Assembly (NCBI RefSeq): GCF_000243415.2
Contig: NZ_KI912270.1
Coordinates: 3,720,001-3,784,000, forward strand
Reading direction: 5' to 3'
DNA: 64,000 nucleotides
DNA from: Mycolicibacterium tusciae JS617
GTDB lineage: Bacteria; Actinomycetota; Actinomycetes; Mycobacteriales; Mycobacteriaceae
A program made the position numbers and the translations under genes. The notes beneath the pieces were generated by a model that was not told where the DNA came from, ran no database searches, and saw only the letters and a program-made list of their open reading frames with translations. Positions 23,088 through 32,129 of the stretch are shown here, piece after piece; position 1 is the stretch's first letter; the number at the start of each line of letters is the position of its first letter.

Positions 23088-25036
23088 GATTTCGGCGTGT
23101 TTAGTCACGGTGAGCGGGTTGTTTCGAAATGGCGTGTCGGTGTGAGTGCCTGATTTGTTGGTCGTCGAGAATGTGTTGGTGGCCAAGGGGTATCGACCGG
23201 TAGTGCGTGATCAGCAGTTCTTAGTTCCGCCGGATATGCGGGAGTGGCTGCCTGCGGATCATTCGGTGTGGGCGTTGATCGGGATCGTGGAGGGGTTGGA
23301 CACCTCGGCGTTTCACCACCAGCGACGGACCGGTGGTGTCGGGCGGGCCGGGTATGACCCCGACATGTTGGTGACGCTGCTGATCTGGGCGTGGTCGCAG
23401 GGGGTGCGGTCCTCGCGTCGGATCGAGCGGGCGTGTGCTGATGTGGTGTCTTATCGGGTGATCTGTGCTGGTGATGGGCCTGATCACGTCACGATCGCGC
23501 GGTTTCGCGCCGAGAACCACGCCGCGTGTGAGCAGTTGTTCACCGAGGTGTTGATGTTGGCTGCCGGGCTGGGGTTGGGCCGGCTGGAGACTGTGGCACT
23601 CGACGGAGTCAAGATCGCCTCGAACGCGTCGCTGTCGGCCAACCGCACCACCTCGGGGCTAGCCAAGGCCGCCGCGGCGGAGGCGGCCCGAATCGCCAAG
23701 GCTGCGGCGGCCGCACACGAAGCCACTGATGCCGCCGAGGACGAGATGTTTGGCGACGATAACCCGGGGTCGGTACCGGCCGAGTTGACCGATCCGGCGG
23801 TGCTGGCTAAACGCATCGCCGAAGCGCTGGCACGGCGCAACGCCGAGGACACCGCCCAGGGGCCCGCCGCCGATGATGGTGCACCGGCTGCGGGATCGGT
23901 TGAGCTCGAACGGGTTGCCCACGACCGATCGGGGCGCATCGCCCAAGCCCCAGCCCCCATCCACCCCCAAAATCGGCCGCCCAACGCCCCGAAACGCAAC
24001 CCCCTTGGTGGGCAAGTATCTGGCGCGCATCGCGGCCGGGGAGAAGATGACCGGCCGGATCCCGGCCGGCGCCCAGGTGGCGATGGCCGAGCGGGTGCTG
24101 GCCGCGGCGGTGGCCAGGTCGCAGGCCAAACACCAGAGTTGGGCCGCAGCGGCGCGGTCGGCGCCCGGACGTCCGGGGCCGCTCACCCGGCGCCCCGTCG
24201 AGCAGAACGCCCCGGGTTCCGTCAGGCGCGAGCGCGACTGGAGCGGGCCCGGGGCGGCGCAGGTGGCTGCCGCCCAGGCCGCCACCAACGTCGACGCACG
24301 GCCAATCTCACGGATCCCCAATCACGGATCCAGCCGTTGCGCGGGGGTGGCTGGCTGCAGGGCTACAACTGCCAGGCAGTCACCGCCGCTGACGGGCTGA
24401 TCGTGGCCACCGGGGTGGGCACCAGCCCGGTGGACAACCAGTACTACACCGACATGATCGACAAGGCCATCAAGTCCGCGGACCTGATCACCGGCCACCG
24501 CCGCGATGACACATCAACCACGGCCACCGCCTCCTCGATCGCGATGGTGCTCGCCGACGCCGGCTACTGCACGAACGAGAACCTGACCGCGCCAGGACCA
24601 GACCGGCTGATCGCTACCGGCAAGGCCCGCGACGTGCACCACGCGGCCACCGAACATCCCACTCAAGGGCCACCGCCCACCGACGCCGATCCGATCGCGG
24701 CGATGGCTCACCGGTTACGCACCCCGCAGGGAATCATTCAGTACGCCATGCGATCTCACATCGCCGAGACACCATTCGGACATGCCAAGCACAACCTCGG
24801 ATTCCGCCGATTCACCGGCAGAGGCCTGGCCCGAGCACGCAGCGAATGGACATTCCACGCCGCGGTCCACAACATCGGCAAGATCCTCAACCACCTCGCC
24901 AGCACACCACTGCCCGCCTGATCGGGCGGCCCCAGTACTAACACTCACCATCGATCCAGCGACGAACTATGCCCGTCGATCCAGCGAGAACTTCAATTCG
25001 AGACAGCCCGTGAGCGTGACCCAGCACGCCGAAATC
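23088..25036 (+). mobile_element. IS1182-family insertion sequence
   Basis: About 1.95 kb. The long terminal inverted repeats begin GATTTCGGCGTG at both ends (left 23088-23128, right complement of 25036-24996) and stay alignable for about 40 bases with one gap (GTCACGGTGAGCGGG against GTCACGCTCACGGG). One transposase gene (23146-24921) lies inside. The right end supplies two bases of the TGA stop of the Rieske gene. No target duplication is obvious. Confidence 0.88.
23146..24921 (+). pseudogene. IS1182-family transposase, probably broken by compensating frameshifts
   Basis: The frame is open for 591 codons from GTG 23146. The N-terminal DUF772-like part (YRPVVRDQQFLVPPDMREWL, LDGVKIASNASLSANRT) and the C-terminal DDE part (VLADAGYCTNENL, IAETPFGHAKHNLGFRRFTG) read well. 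The middle (about 23960-24300) is Arg/Gly/Pro-rich nonsense, while the +1 frame there reads plausible transposase (GEKMTGRIPAGAQVAMAERV, then QVAAAQAATNVDA). The frames appear to switch about four times. Either the gene has decayed or GC-rich indels in the sequence caused this. Confidence 0.75.
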
Positions 25037-26447
25037 ACAGGTCCTGTGGTTCGCCGGTGCCCATGTACTTGGACAGCTGATGGTGCAGGTTGACGGTGCT
25101 GCGCTCGCGATACGGGTTGGGTTTGGTGCCCCCGAAACCCGCCGACTTCATGCCCTGCTGCACAGCTGCCATATTCGAGAAGTCCTGCGGCAGCACCGAC
25201 AGCCAATTCGGCGAATCCTTCGGTGTGTACTGCCATTCCGTCTGCGGTTCTTCACCTTTGGGATAGAGCTCGAAGACCGCAACCTCGAAGATGCACTTGT
25301 CCGGGTTATAACTGGGATCGGGCCGGGCGCTGTAGCACAGTGCGCTCGTCAGGCCCTGGCCGACCTGGAAGTTCGGGAAGATCTGCCAGGCGGTTCCGCT
25401 CTGACCAAGGATGTCGGGCGGGATCGTCGGCCAGATGACACCCCGCTCCTCATCGTCGCGGCGCGCAGACGCCAGCCAATGCTGCAACACCTGGTCGGCC
25501 GGGGTGCCCTCGGGCAATTCGTCGACGAGTCGCTTGGCGGCGTTCACCAATGTGTTCGTAGTGGTCGCGTTGGTCTCTTCCATCGTGTAGATCTGCATCT
25601 CTGCTGTCGAGATGCGTGGATCGCCGGTGCCGAGGCGGATCTTGGACTTGGTCTCGTCCATACCCTTCGGCGCGTCATAGCCGATGTTGCTGTGCTTGCC
25701 CTGCGCCTTGGCCCAACCCTTGAATTCACCGAACTTGTTGAACTCCGGGTGCGTGGTGAACACGTGGTAGGTCTCGTTGAAGGCCTCCATCGCGACCTTC
25801 CAGTTGCAGTCGAAGTAGAGCCACTTGCGCCACTTGTAGCGCATGTTCTCCAGACCGAACGGATCGAGGATCTTCGCCGCGGGCATCAAGTAGTCGGTCA
25901 ATGATTCGCAATCGGGATCCATGTTGACGAACAGCCAGCCGCCCCACGTGTCGACCTGGACGGGCGCAAGGTGGGTGTTGTCCGGGGTCAACGCGCCCTT
26001 CCAGTCGTCCTGCTCGCGGATGTGGGTACAGGCACCATCCAAACTGTATGTCCAGCCGTGGAATCCGCATACGAAGGATTTGTGGGCCCGGCCGACGGCG
26101 TTCTTGCCGCCCTCGGGCTTGTCGACCAGTTTTCGACCGCGGTGCATGCACACGTTGTGGTGTGCGGAGAAGGTGTGCGCGCCCGTCCGCACCACGATGA
26201 TCGAGTCGTCGAGGATGTCGTAGGTCAGGTAGCTGCCGACCTCAGGAATCTCCTCGACCCGGCCGACCTGCTGCCATACCTTGCGCCACAACCGATCACG
26301 CTCGTTGCGAGCGTATTCCGGCGAGATGTAGGCGTCGACACCGATGGTCATCGGAGACGACAGGTCTTCGGCGATCTCTCCCGTCGAGTCGTCCGGATCG
26401 GCGTCGATCTCGATCGCGGCGTCGAGGTCGGATTCGGTGTGGGTCAC
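25035..26447 (-). CDS. Rieske non-heme iron oxygenase, alpha subunit
   Basis: 470 residues. The Rieske [2Fe-2S] ligands are Cys100-x-His102 (CMHRG) and Cys127-x2-His130 (CGFHGW), with 24 residues between the pairs, longer than usual. The catalytic domain has the mononuclear-iron motif NETYHVFTTHPE (two His). It hydroxylates or dihydroxylates a ring or side chain using O2 and electrons from a reductase that is not encoded nearby. GTG start overlaps the upstream SDR stop by one base. Its TGA stop is formed at the junction with the IS1182 element, so the original last residues may differ. Confidence 0.92.
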   Translation of the reverse strand: MTHTESDLDAAIEIDADPDDSTGEIAEDLSSPMTIGVDAYISPEYARNERDRLWRKVWQQVGRVEEIPEVGSYLTYDILDDSIIVVRTGAHTFSAHHNVCMHRGRKLVDKPEGGKNAVGRAHKSFVCGFHGWTYSLDGACTHIREQDDWKGALTPDNTHLAPVQVDTWGGWLFVNMDPDCESLTDYLMPAAKILDPFGLENMRYKWRKWLYFDCNWKVAMEAFNETYHVFTTHPEFNKFGEFKGWAKAQGKHSNIGYDAPKGMDETKSKIRLGTGDPRISTAEMQIYTMEETNATTTNTLVNAAKRLVDELPEGTPADQVLQHWLASARRDDEERGVIWPTIPPDILGQSGTAWQIFPNFQVGQGLTSALCYSARPDPSYNPDKCIFEVAVFELYPKGEEPQTEWQYTPKDSPNWLSVLPQDFSNMAAVQQGMKSAGFGGTKPNPYRERSTVNLHHQLSKYMGTGEPQDL

Positions 26448-27292
26448 TAGATCCTCCTAATGGTTTCTCGGAAGGAGTCGTCGGCGAGAAACAGCGAGGT
26501 GTTGTCGGCACCCAGATGCGTCCATTTGAGATTGAGGCCACCGTCGACGAGCAGCGTCTGACCGGTGATGTAGCTCGACATGTCCGACAGCAGGAACAGG
26601 ATCGCGCCCGCCTGTTCTTCGGGAGTGCCGCGGCGGCCCATCGCGATCGCGGTGCGGTCGCGATCAGCGTCGTCGTCGACGTAGGTGCGCGATGCGGCCG
26701 TCGCCGTCACGCCGGGCGCGACGGCGTTGACGCGAATGTTGTCCAGTGCGAGCTCGGCGGCCATCGTCCTGGTCATCGCGACGACCGCCGCCTTGGCCGT
26801 GCCGTAGGCGATGTGGAACGGCGCGGTGTTCATCCCGCTGATCGACGAGATCGAGACGATCGATCCGGGGTTCTTCTGTTCGCGGATCTCCGCGGCCACC
26901 GCCTGGCTCATGAAGAACGCGGTTTCCAGATTGGCGGCGAACAGTGCCCGCCAATCCTCACGCGTCACCCGCGTCGCGGGCATCCACGTGGATGGCGCGG
27001 CCCCGCCTGCGATGTTGACCAATCCGTAGAGGGCGCCGTCGGTGCGACGCACCTGGTCCATCACGGCGGCGACACCGCCGTCGGTGGACGCGTCGGCGGA
27101 GACCGGCACAACCGCCAAGCCCCCCTCGGCAAGCGGCGCGACGTGTTCGTCGAGGTTCTCCTTCGACCGGCTCACCGCGACCACGGTGGCGCCTGCCTGG
27201 GCGGCCATCCGCGTGATCGTGGTGCCGATGCCGCCACCGCCCGCCCCGGACACCACGACGATGCGGCCGTCCAGCCTCAGAAGGTCGGCCAT
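26447..27292 (-). CDS. Short-chain dehydrogenase/reductase
   Basis: 281 residues. Cofactor motif SGAGGGGIGTTITRMAAQAG, NIAGG, and catalytic Ser and Tyr-x3-Lys in SISSISGMN...AYGTAKAAV; C-terminal GQTLLVDGGLNL. It oxidises an alcohol or reduces a ketone, plausibly the product of the downstream Rieske oxygenase and the substrate of the BVMO. It is the first gene of the minus-strand unit. A perfect palindrome TTGTCCGGACAA lies 5 bases upstream of its ATG. Confidence 0.92.
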   Translation of the reverse strand: MADLLRLDGRIVVVSGAGGGGIGTTITRMAAQAGATVVAVSRSKENLDEHVAPLAEGGLAVVPVSADASTDGGVAAVMDQVRRTDGALYGLVNIAGGAAPSTWMPATRVTREDWRALFAANLETAFFMSQAVAAEIREQKNPGSIVSISSISGMNTAPFHIAYGTAKAAVVAMTRTMAAELALDNIRVNAVAPGVTATAASRTYVDDDADRDRTAIAMGRRGTPEEQAGAILFLLSDMSSYITGQTLLVDGGLNLKWTHLGADNTSLFLADDSFRETIRRI

Positions 27293-27297
27293 CTCAT

Positions 27298-27309
27298 TTG
27301 TCCGGACAA
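27298..27309. promoter_or_regulatory. Palindromic operator, site 1 (putative GntR site)
   Basis: TTGTCCGGACAA is a perfect 12-base palindrome just upstream of the SDR/Rieske/BVMO unit. Its GT...AC half-site layout fits GntR-family operators. A near copy occurs 85 bases further on, before the divergent operon that encodes a GntR regulator. Confidence 0.55.
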
Positions 27310-27393
27310 CATATGGTGCTCTGCATATTGAAGAACACTATTCCGCAGCGGTAATGATGCCGTCAAGGGCGGCTGAGCAGGCGCTTCGGCCTA

Positions 27394-27405
27394 TTGTCTG
27401 GACTA
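27394..27405. promoter_or_regulatory. Palindromic operator, site 2 (putative GntR site)
   Basis: TTGTCTGGACTA matches site 1 (TTGTCCGGACAA) in 10 of 12 positions and lies 24 bases upstream of the propeller-protein ATG. Together the two sites bracket the divergent promoter region 27293-27429. Confidence 0.45.
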
Positions 27406-27429
27406 GAAGTGCTTGATAGCGTCCGGGTC

Positions 27430-29037
27430 ATGACTGTTCCCGCGACGGCATCGCGCCCGCCCTCCCGGTATATCGCGACCAATCCGAAGGTCGCCGACGG
27501 TTGGCGGCTCGAGACGCTCACGACGCCGAGCCGGTTGTTCGGTGCGAACGGGCTGCGCACGGGTCCCGACGGGCGCGTCTACGTCGCGCAGGTGACCGGC
27601 AGCCAGATCAGCGCCGTGAATCTGGCCAGCGGCGAGGTCGAGGCGATCAGCCCCAAAGGGAGCGAAATCATCGCTCCCGACGACGTCGCCTTCGACACGC
27701 GCGGCAACCTCTACGCGACGGAGGTGATGGACGGGCGAGTGAGCGTGCGGGACGCCGGCGGCGCAGCGCGGGTGCTGCGCGACGGCCTCCCCTGCGCGAA
27801 CGGGATCACCGTGCATCAAGATCGCCTGTTCATCAACGAATGCCGCGACGGCGGCCGCCTGATGGAACTCGATCGGGTTACCGGTGCATCACGCATTCTG
27901 CTGGAGGATCTGCCATCGCCGAACGCGATGGAGGTCGGGCCGGACGGAATGCTGTACTACCCGCTGATGACGGCCAATGAGATCTGGCGGGTGGATCCCA
28001 ATGGCGGTGAGCCGCAACGGGTGACCGGTGATCTGGGCGTGCCGGATGCGGTCAAGTTCGATTCAGACGGTTACCTGGTGTCCACGCAGGTGGCCAGCGG
28101 ACAGGTACTGCGTATTGACCCGCGCACCGGGGACAAGACGCTGCTGGCACAGCTGCACCCCGGGCTGGACAACCTGACCTTTGTTGGCGACCGGCTGTTC
28201 GTCTCCAACTTCACCGGCGAGATCACCGAGGTCCTGGGCGGCGGCGAGACACGTACCGCACTGTCGGGCGGATTGAACTGGCCGCTGGACCTGGCCGTCG
28301 GAGACGACGGCAGGCTGTACGTCGCCGACGGCACGTACTTCTACGCCGTCGGCGCCGACGGCTCACTGGAAACCGTCGGAATGCTGTTCACACCGGGGTA
28401 TCCCGGGTTTGTCCGCGGCCTGGCTCCTGCGGGCCCCGGCGCCTTCGTGGTGGCGACATCGGGTGGCCAGGTCGCCCGCTACCGCCCGGCTGATGGCGAA
28501 ACCGATTACCTCGCAGATGGATTCGATCAGCTCTACGGCGTTGCCATTGGCCCCGGCGACAGCATCGTATTCGCCGAACTCGGCACGGGCAGCGTGCACG
28601 TGCTGCGGTCGGGCAATGTCGAACTGCTCGCCTCCGGACTGCAGGATCCGGTCGGTGTGGCATTCGGGTCCGACGGGGTGCCACTGGTGGCGGAGTCGGC
28701 CGCGGGCCGCGTCGTCCGGCTGGCCGGTTCGACCGAGACCGTCGTCGACGGTTTGCAGCGGCCACAGGGCATCCATGTCCGTGATGGTCAGCTGTACATC
28801 GTCGACGCAGGCGGAAAAGAGGTCATCGCGGTCGATTTGGCCAGCGGTGAACAGCACACCATCGCGTCCGGCCTGCCGGTCGGACCGCCACCCGGGGTAA
28901 ATCCCAAGCCGCTGAAGGGAATGCCGCCGTTCTCCGGCCCGCAGGGGCCGTTCGCCGGCATCACCTCAGGGTCCGACGGCACTCTGTATGTGTCAGCGGA
29001 CGGCGACGGCAGCGTTCTGGCGTTGCGACGCACATGA
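27430..29037 (+). CDS. Beta-propeller (SMP-30/NHL-like) protein, possible lactonase
   Basis: 535 residues made of repeated propeller blades (for example GLRTGPDGRVYVAQ, NAMEVGPDGMLYYPL, DLAVGDDGRLYVADG, GITSGSDGTLYVSADGD). At about twice the length of SMP-30/gluconolactonases (near 300), it probably folds as two propellers. SMP-30 relatives are metal-dependent lactonases, so opening the lactone made by the BVMO is an attractive role (inference). No signal peptide is seen. ATG 27430 is chosen as the first Met followed by the conserved region. It heads the plus-strand operon and overlaps the GntR gene (ATGA). Confidence 0.78.
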   Translation: MTVPATASRPPSRYIATNPKVADGWRLETLTTPSRLFGANGLRTGPDGRVYVAQVTGSQISAVNLASGEVEAISPKGSEIIAPDDVAFDTRGNLYATEVMDGRVSVRDAGGAARVLRDGLPCANGITVHQDRLFINECRDGGRLMELDRVTGASRILLEDLPSPNAMEVGPDGMLYYPLMTANEIWRVDPNGGEPQRVTGDLGVPDAVKFDSDGYLVSTQVASGQVLRIDPRTGDKTLLAQLHPGLDNLTFVGDRLFVSNFTGEITEVLGGGETRTALSGGLNWPLDLAVGDDGRLYVADGTYFYAVGADGSLETVGMLFTPGYPGFVRGLAPAGPGAFVVATSGGQVARYRPADGETDYLADGFDQLYGVAIGPGDSIVFAELGTGSVHVLRSGNVELLASGLQDPVGVAFGSDGVPLVAESAAGRVVRLAGSTETVVDGLQRPQGIHVRDGQLYIVDAGGKEVIAVDLASGEQHTIASGLPVGPPPGVNPKPLKGMPPFSGPQGPFAGITSGSDGTLYVSADGDGSVLALRRT

Positions 29038-29780
29038 CAGTCACGCCGGCCGACCACCGGTATCTCCAGGTCGCGCGCACCCTTCGCAAGGAGATCGTCG
29101 ATGGGGTGTATCCCGTCGGTTCTCAGCTGCCGACCGAGCAGCAACTGTGTGAGCGCTTCGCGGTCAGCCGCTACACCGTGCGCGAGGCACTGCGACGGCT
29201 GCGTGACGACAACCTCGTCGCGTCCCGCCCGCGCGCCGGGACGCTCGTCGTTCCACGACCCGAGGCGAGCAGCTATGCCCAGGATGTGATGTCGATCAAC
29301 GATCTGCTCGCCTTCGCCTCCGGCGCTCAACTGGCCATCGAGTCCAATGCGATGGTGACGATCGACGAACGCCTCGCCGAGCGGACCGGGCTGAGTGTGG
29401 GGACGGAATGGCTGGCGGTCAGGGGTTTTCGCGCGGACGGCACCGCCGCACCGGTATGCGCGACGGAGTACTACATCAACCGGGCGTTCGCGGCGGTCGG
29501 CCGTCTGCTGCAACGGCATTCGGGGCCCATCTTCCCCCTGATCGAGGACCTGTTCGGGGTCAGCATCGTCGAGGTGCGTCAAGAGATCGCCGCGGTGCCC
29601 GTCACCGCTGAGCTGGCGGACGCGCTGCAGGTCGAGATCGGCACCGCCGCGCTGGAGTTGCAGCGCACGTACAAGACGTCCGACGGTGACGTCGCACAGG
29701 TCACCGTCAACACACATCCGTCGTCGCGCTACCGGCATTCGATGACGATGCGCCGGGTAAAGGGGCAGGGCGGGCAGTGA
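29034..29780 (+). CDS. GntR-family transcriptional regulator (HutC/UTRA type)
   Basis: 248 residues. The N-terminal winged helix (6-75) has YLQVARTLRKEIVDG, LPTEQQLCERFAVSRYTVRE and ASRPRAGTLV; the C-terminal UTRA effector domain spans about 90-240 (CATEYYINRAFAAV, IFPLIEDLFGVSIVEV). HutC-type regulators usually repress catabolic genes and are released by a pathway metabolite. It is embedded in the operon between the propeller protein and a CoA ligase with 4-base overlaps on both sides, and two palindromes at 27298 and 27394 are its likely targets. Confidence 0.93.
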   Translation: MTVTPADHRYLQVARTLRKEIVDGVYPVGSQLPTEQQLCERFAVSRYTVREALRRLRDDNLVASRPRAGTLVVPRPEASSYAQDVMSINDLLAFASGAQLAIESNAMVTIDERLAERTGLSVGTEWLAVRGFRADGTAAPVCATEYYINRAFAAVGRLLQRHSGPIFPLIEDLFGVSIVEVRQEIAAVPVTAELADALQVEIGTAALELQRTYKTSDGDVAQVTVNTHPSSRYRHSMTMRRVKGQGGQ

Positions 29781-31354
29781 GGGTCGACGAGCAGCGCGCG
29801 GCCGACGCCTACCGGCGAGGGCTGTGGGTGAGCGAGACTCTTGCCGATGCGCTGCGTGACGCCGCGCGGGCGACGCCCGACCGAACAGTGTTGGTGGACG
29901 GTGATGTGCGGCTCGACTGCCGGTCCCTACATGAGAAAGCCACCGCGCTGGCTCAGTCCCTGATGGGATTGATGCCCGCAGGCAGCGTGGTGTCGTTCAT
30001 GTTGCCGAACTGGCACGAGGCCGCCGTCATCTATCTCGGCGCGACGCTGGCGGGCATGGTAGTGAATCCCATTCTGCCCTCGCTGCGGGATCGCGAGCTC
30101 GCGTTCATCCTGGCCGATGCGGGCAGCCGGGCGATTTTCGTGCCGTCGAGGTTCGGCAATCACGACTACGCCGCCATGTTGGAGCGGGTGACCGCGTCGA
30201 TGGCGTCGCCGCCGGAAGTCGTCGTCGTCCGGGGCGGCGGTCACACGCCGTACGCGTCGCTGTTCGACGTCGGTGCCGCAGCGGTGTTGCCGGTACTGAA
30301 TCCCGACACGGTGCGCATGATCCTCTACACGTCCGGCACTACGGGACGGCCCAAGGGTGTTCTGCACAGCCATAATTCGATCCACGCGCTGATCCGCCAG
30401 ATCGGCGAGCACTGGCTGGTGGCCGACGGCGACACGTTCCTGGTGCCGTCGCCGATCGCGCACATCGGCGGATCGATCTATGCGTTCGAATGCCCGTTGC
30501 TACTCGGCACGACCGCGGTGCTGATGGAGCGTTGGGACCCTGATGCCGCGGTGTCGCTGATGCTGACGGAACGTTGCACTCACATGGCGGGTGCCACACC
30601 GTTTCTCGACGGACTGCTCGCGGCCGCAGAGGCAGCGGATACCCGCTTGCCGGATCTGAAGGTGTTCATCTGCGGCGGGGCCTCGGTGCCTCCGTCGCTG
30701 ATCCGCAGGGCAGCCGACTATTTCGAGAAGGCCGCGGTCTCACGGGTATACGGATCGACCGAAGTGCCGGTCACAACGGTGGGTTCTCTCGGCGACGTCG
30801 ACCATGCAGCCGACACCGACGGACGCGCAGGCATCGCCGACATCAAACTCACCGATGGCGAGATCTGCGCACGCGGACCGCAGATGCTCGTCGGTTATCT
30901 GCACACCGACGACGAGACGGCGTCGTTCGACACCGAGGGTTACTTCCGCACCGGCGATCTCGCCCGTAGGGTCGACGACGAATACCTGGTTGTGACGGGC
31001 AGAGCGAAGGACATCATCATCCGCAACGGTGAGAACATTTCGCCCAAGGAGGTCGAAGACCTGCTGATCGGGCATGCGGCCATCGCGGAGATCGCGGTCG
31101 TCGGCGTGCCCGACGAGCGGACCGGCGAACGGGCATGCGCGGTCATCGTGACCACGGACCAACGAGCACCCGATCTCGACGACCTGAGGACCCTGCTGAT
31201 CGGCGAGGGGTTGGCCAAGTTCAAAATCCCTGAGCAGATTGCCATTTGGGACGCCCTGCCGAAGAACGACGCGGGCAAGGTCTTGAAGCATCAGATCCGG
31301 GCGACACTGATGGCCGGGGCGAGCGGAGCGACGGGAAGAACAGAGGTGGACTGA
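29777..31354 (+). CDS. AMP-dependent acyl-CoA synthetase
   Basis: 525 residues of the ANL superfamily. Motifs: LYTSGTTGRPKGVLHSH (ATP P-loop), YGSTEVP, YFRTGDLARR and the C-terminal catalytic Lys in PKNDAGKVLKHQ. It activates a carboxylic acid to acyl-CoA via the acyl-AMP. GTG 29777 overlaps the GntR stop (GTGA). It lies in the plus-strand operon and probably primes the acid formed after ring opening for the acyl-CoA dehydrogenases of the divergent operon. Confidence 0.92.
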   Translation: MRVDEQRAADAYRRGLWVSETLADALRDAARATPDRTVLVDGDVRLDCRSLHEKATALAQSLMGLMPAGSVVSFMLPNWHEAAVIYLGATLAGMVVNPILPSLRDRELAFILADAGSRAIFVPSRFGNHDYAAMLERVTASMASPPEVVVVRGGGHTPYASLFDVGAAAVLPVLNPDTVRMILYTSGTTGRPKGVLHSHNSIHALIRQIGEHWLVADGDTFLVPSPIAHIGGSIYAFECPLLLGTTAVLMERWDPDAAVSLMLTERCTHMAGATPFLDGLLAAAEAADTRLPDLKVFICGGASVPPSLIRRAADYFEKAAVSRVYGSTEVPVTTVGSLGDVDHAADTDGRAGIADIKLTDGEICARGPQMLVGYLHTDDETASFDTEGYFRTGDLARRVDDEYLVVTGRAKDIIIRNGENISPKEVEDLLIGHAAIAEIAVVGVPDERTGERACAVIVTTDQRAPDLDDLRTLLIGEGLAKFKIPEQIAIWDALPKNDAGKVLKHQIRATLMAGASGATGRTEVD

Positions 31355-31355
31355 T

Positions 31356-32129
31356 ATGCAGGTTGCGATCGTGACGGGCGCGAGCAGCGGCATCGGGTTC
31401 GGATGCGCCACGAAACTCGCCGAGCAGGGGGTGGCCGTCCTCGGCACTGGCCGCGACGCGGAACGACTCAGCGACCTGGAGAAGGCGGTCGGCGATCCCG
31501 AGCGCATTGCCACCATCGCCGTCGACCTGACCACGGACGACGGGCCGCGACAGATCGTCGACGCCGCCATCGCGCGATGGGGCCGCATCGACTTCCTGAT
31601 CAACAACGCCGGCGTGGGCAAGCCCAAGCCGCTGCACGAGACCGACGACGAATCATTGGACTATTTCCTCGGTTTGATGCTGCGCGCGCCGTTCCGACTT
31701 GCCCGTGAAGCCGTCGTGCACATGCAACCCGGCTCGGCGATCATCAACATCACGTCGACGTTCGCCGTCGTCGGCGGACTGCGTGGCGGTGCATATTCGG
31801 CGGCCAAGGGCGGGCTGACCTCACTGACGCGGCACATCGCCTGCCAGTACGGACCGCAGGGCATTCGCTGCAACGCCGTCGCTCCCGGTGTCACCCTCAC
31901 TCCGATGGTGGCGAGCCGCCTTGAAGACTCGCGGTTCCGCAAGATCAACACCGAGATGACGCCGTACCCGCGGCTGGGTGAAGTCAGCGATATCGCGAGC
32001 ACCGTCGCGTTCCTCTGCTCGGAGGGTGCAAGTTTCATCAACGGTCAGGAGATCGTCGTCGATGGCGGCTGGACGTCGACCAAGTACCTGTCCGACTTCG
32101 CGCTGAACTCAGAATGGGTTGAAAGTTGA
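31356..32129 (+). CDS. Short-chain dehydrogenase/reductase
   Basis: 257 residues, classical SDR. TGASSGIG cofactor motif (8-15), NNAGVG, catalytic Ser in ITSTFAVVGG and Tyr/Lys in AYSAAKGG, end motif GQEIVVDGGW. It starts 1 base after the ligase stop and overlaps the next ligase gene (TTGA). It likely acts on a hydroxyl or keto group of a pathway intermediate. Confidence 0.92.
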   Translation: MQVAIVTGASSGIGFGCATKLAEQGVAVLGTGRDAERLSDLEKAVGDPERIATIAVDLTTDDGPRQIVDAAIARWGRIDFLINNAGVGKPKPLHETDDESLDYFLGLMLRAPFRLAREAVVHMQPGSAIINITSTFAVVGGLRGGAYSAAKGGLTSLTRHIACQYGPQGIRCNAVAPGVTLTPMVASRLEDSRFRKINTEMTPYPRLGEVSDIASTVAFLCSEGASFINGQEIVVDGGWTSTKYLSDFALNSEWVES

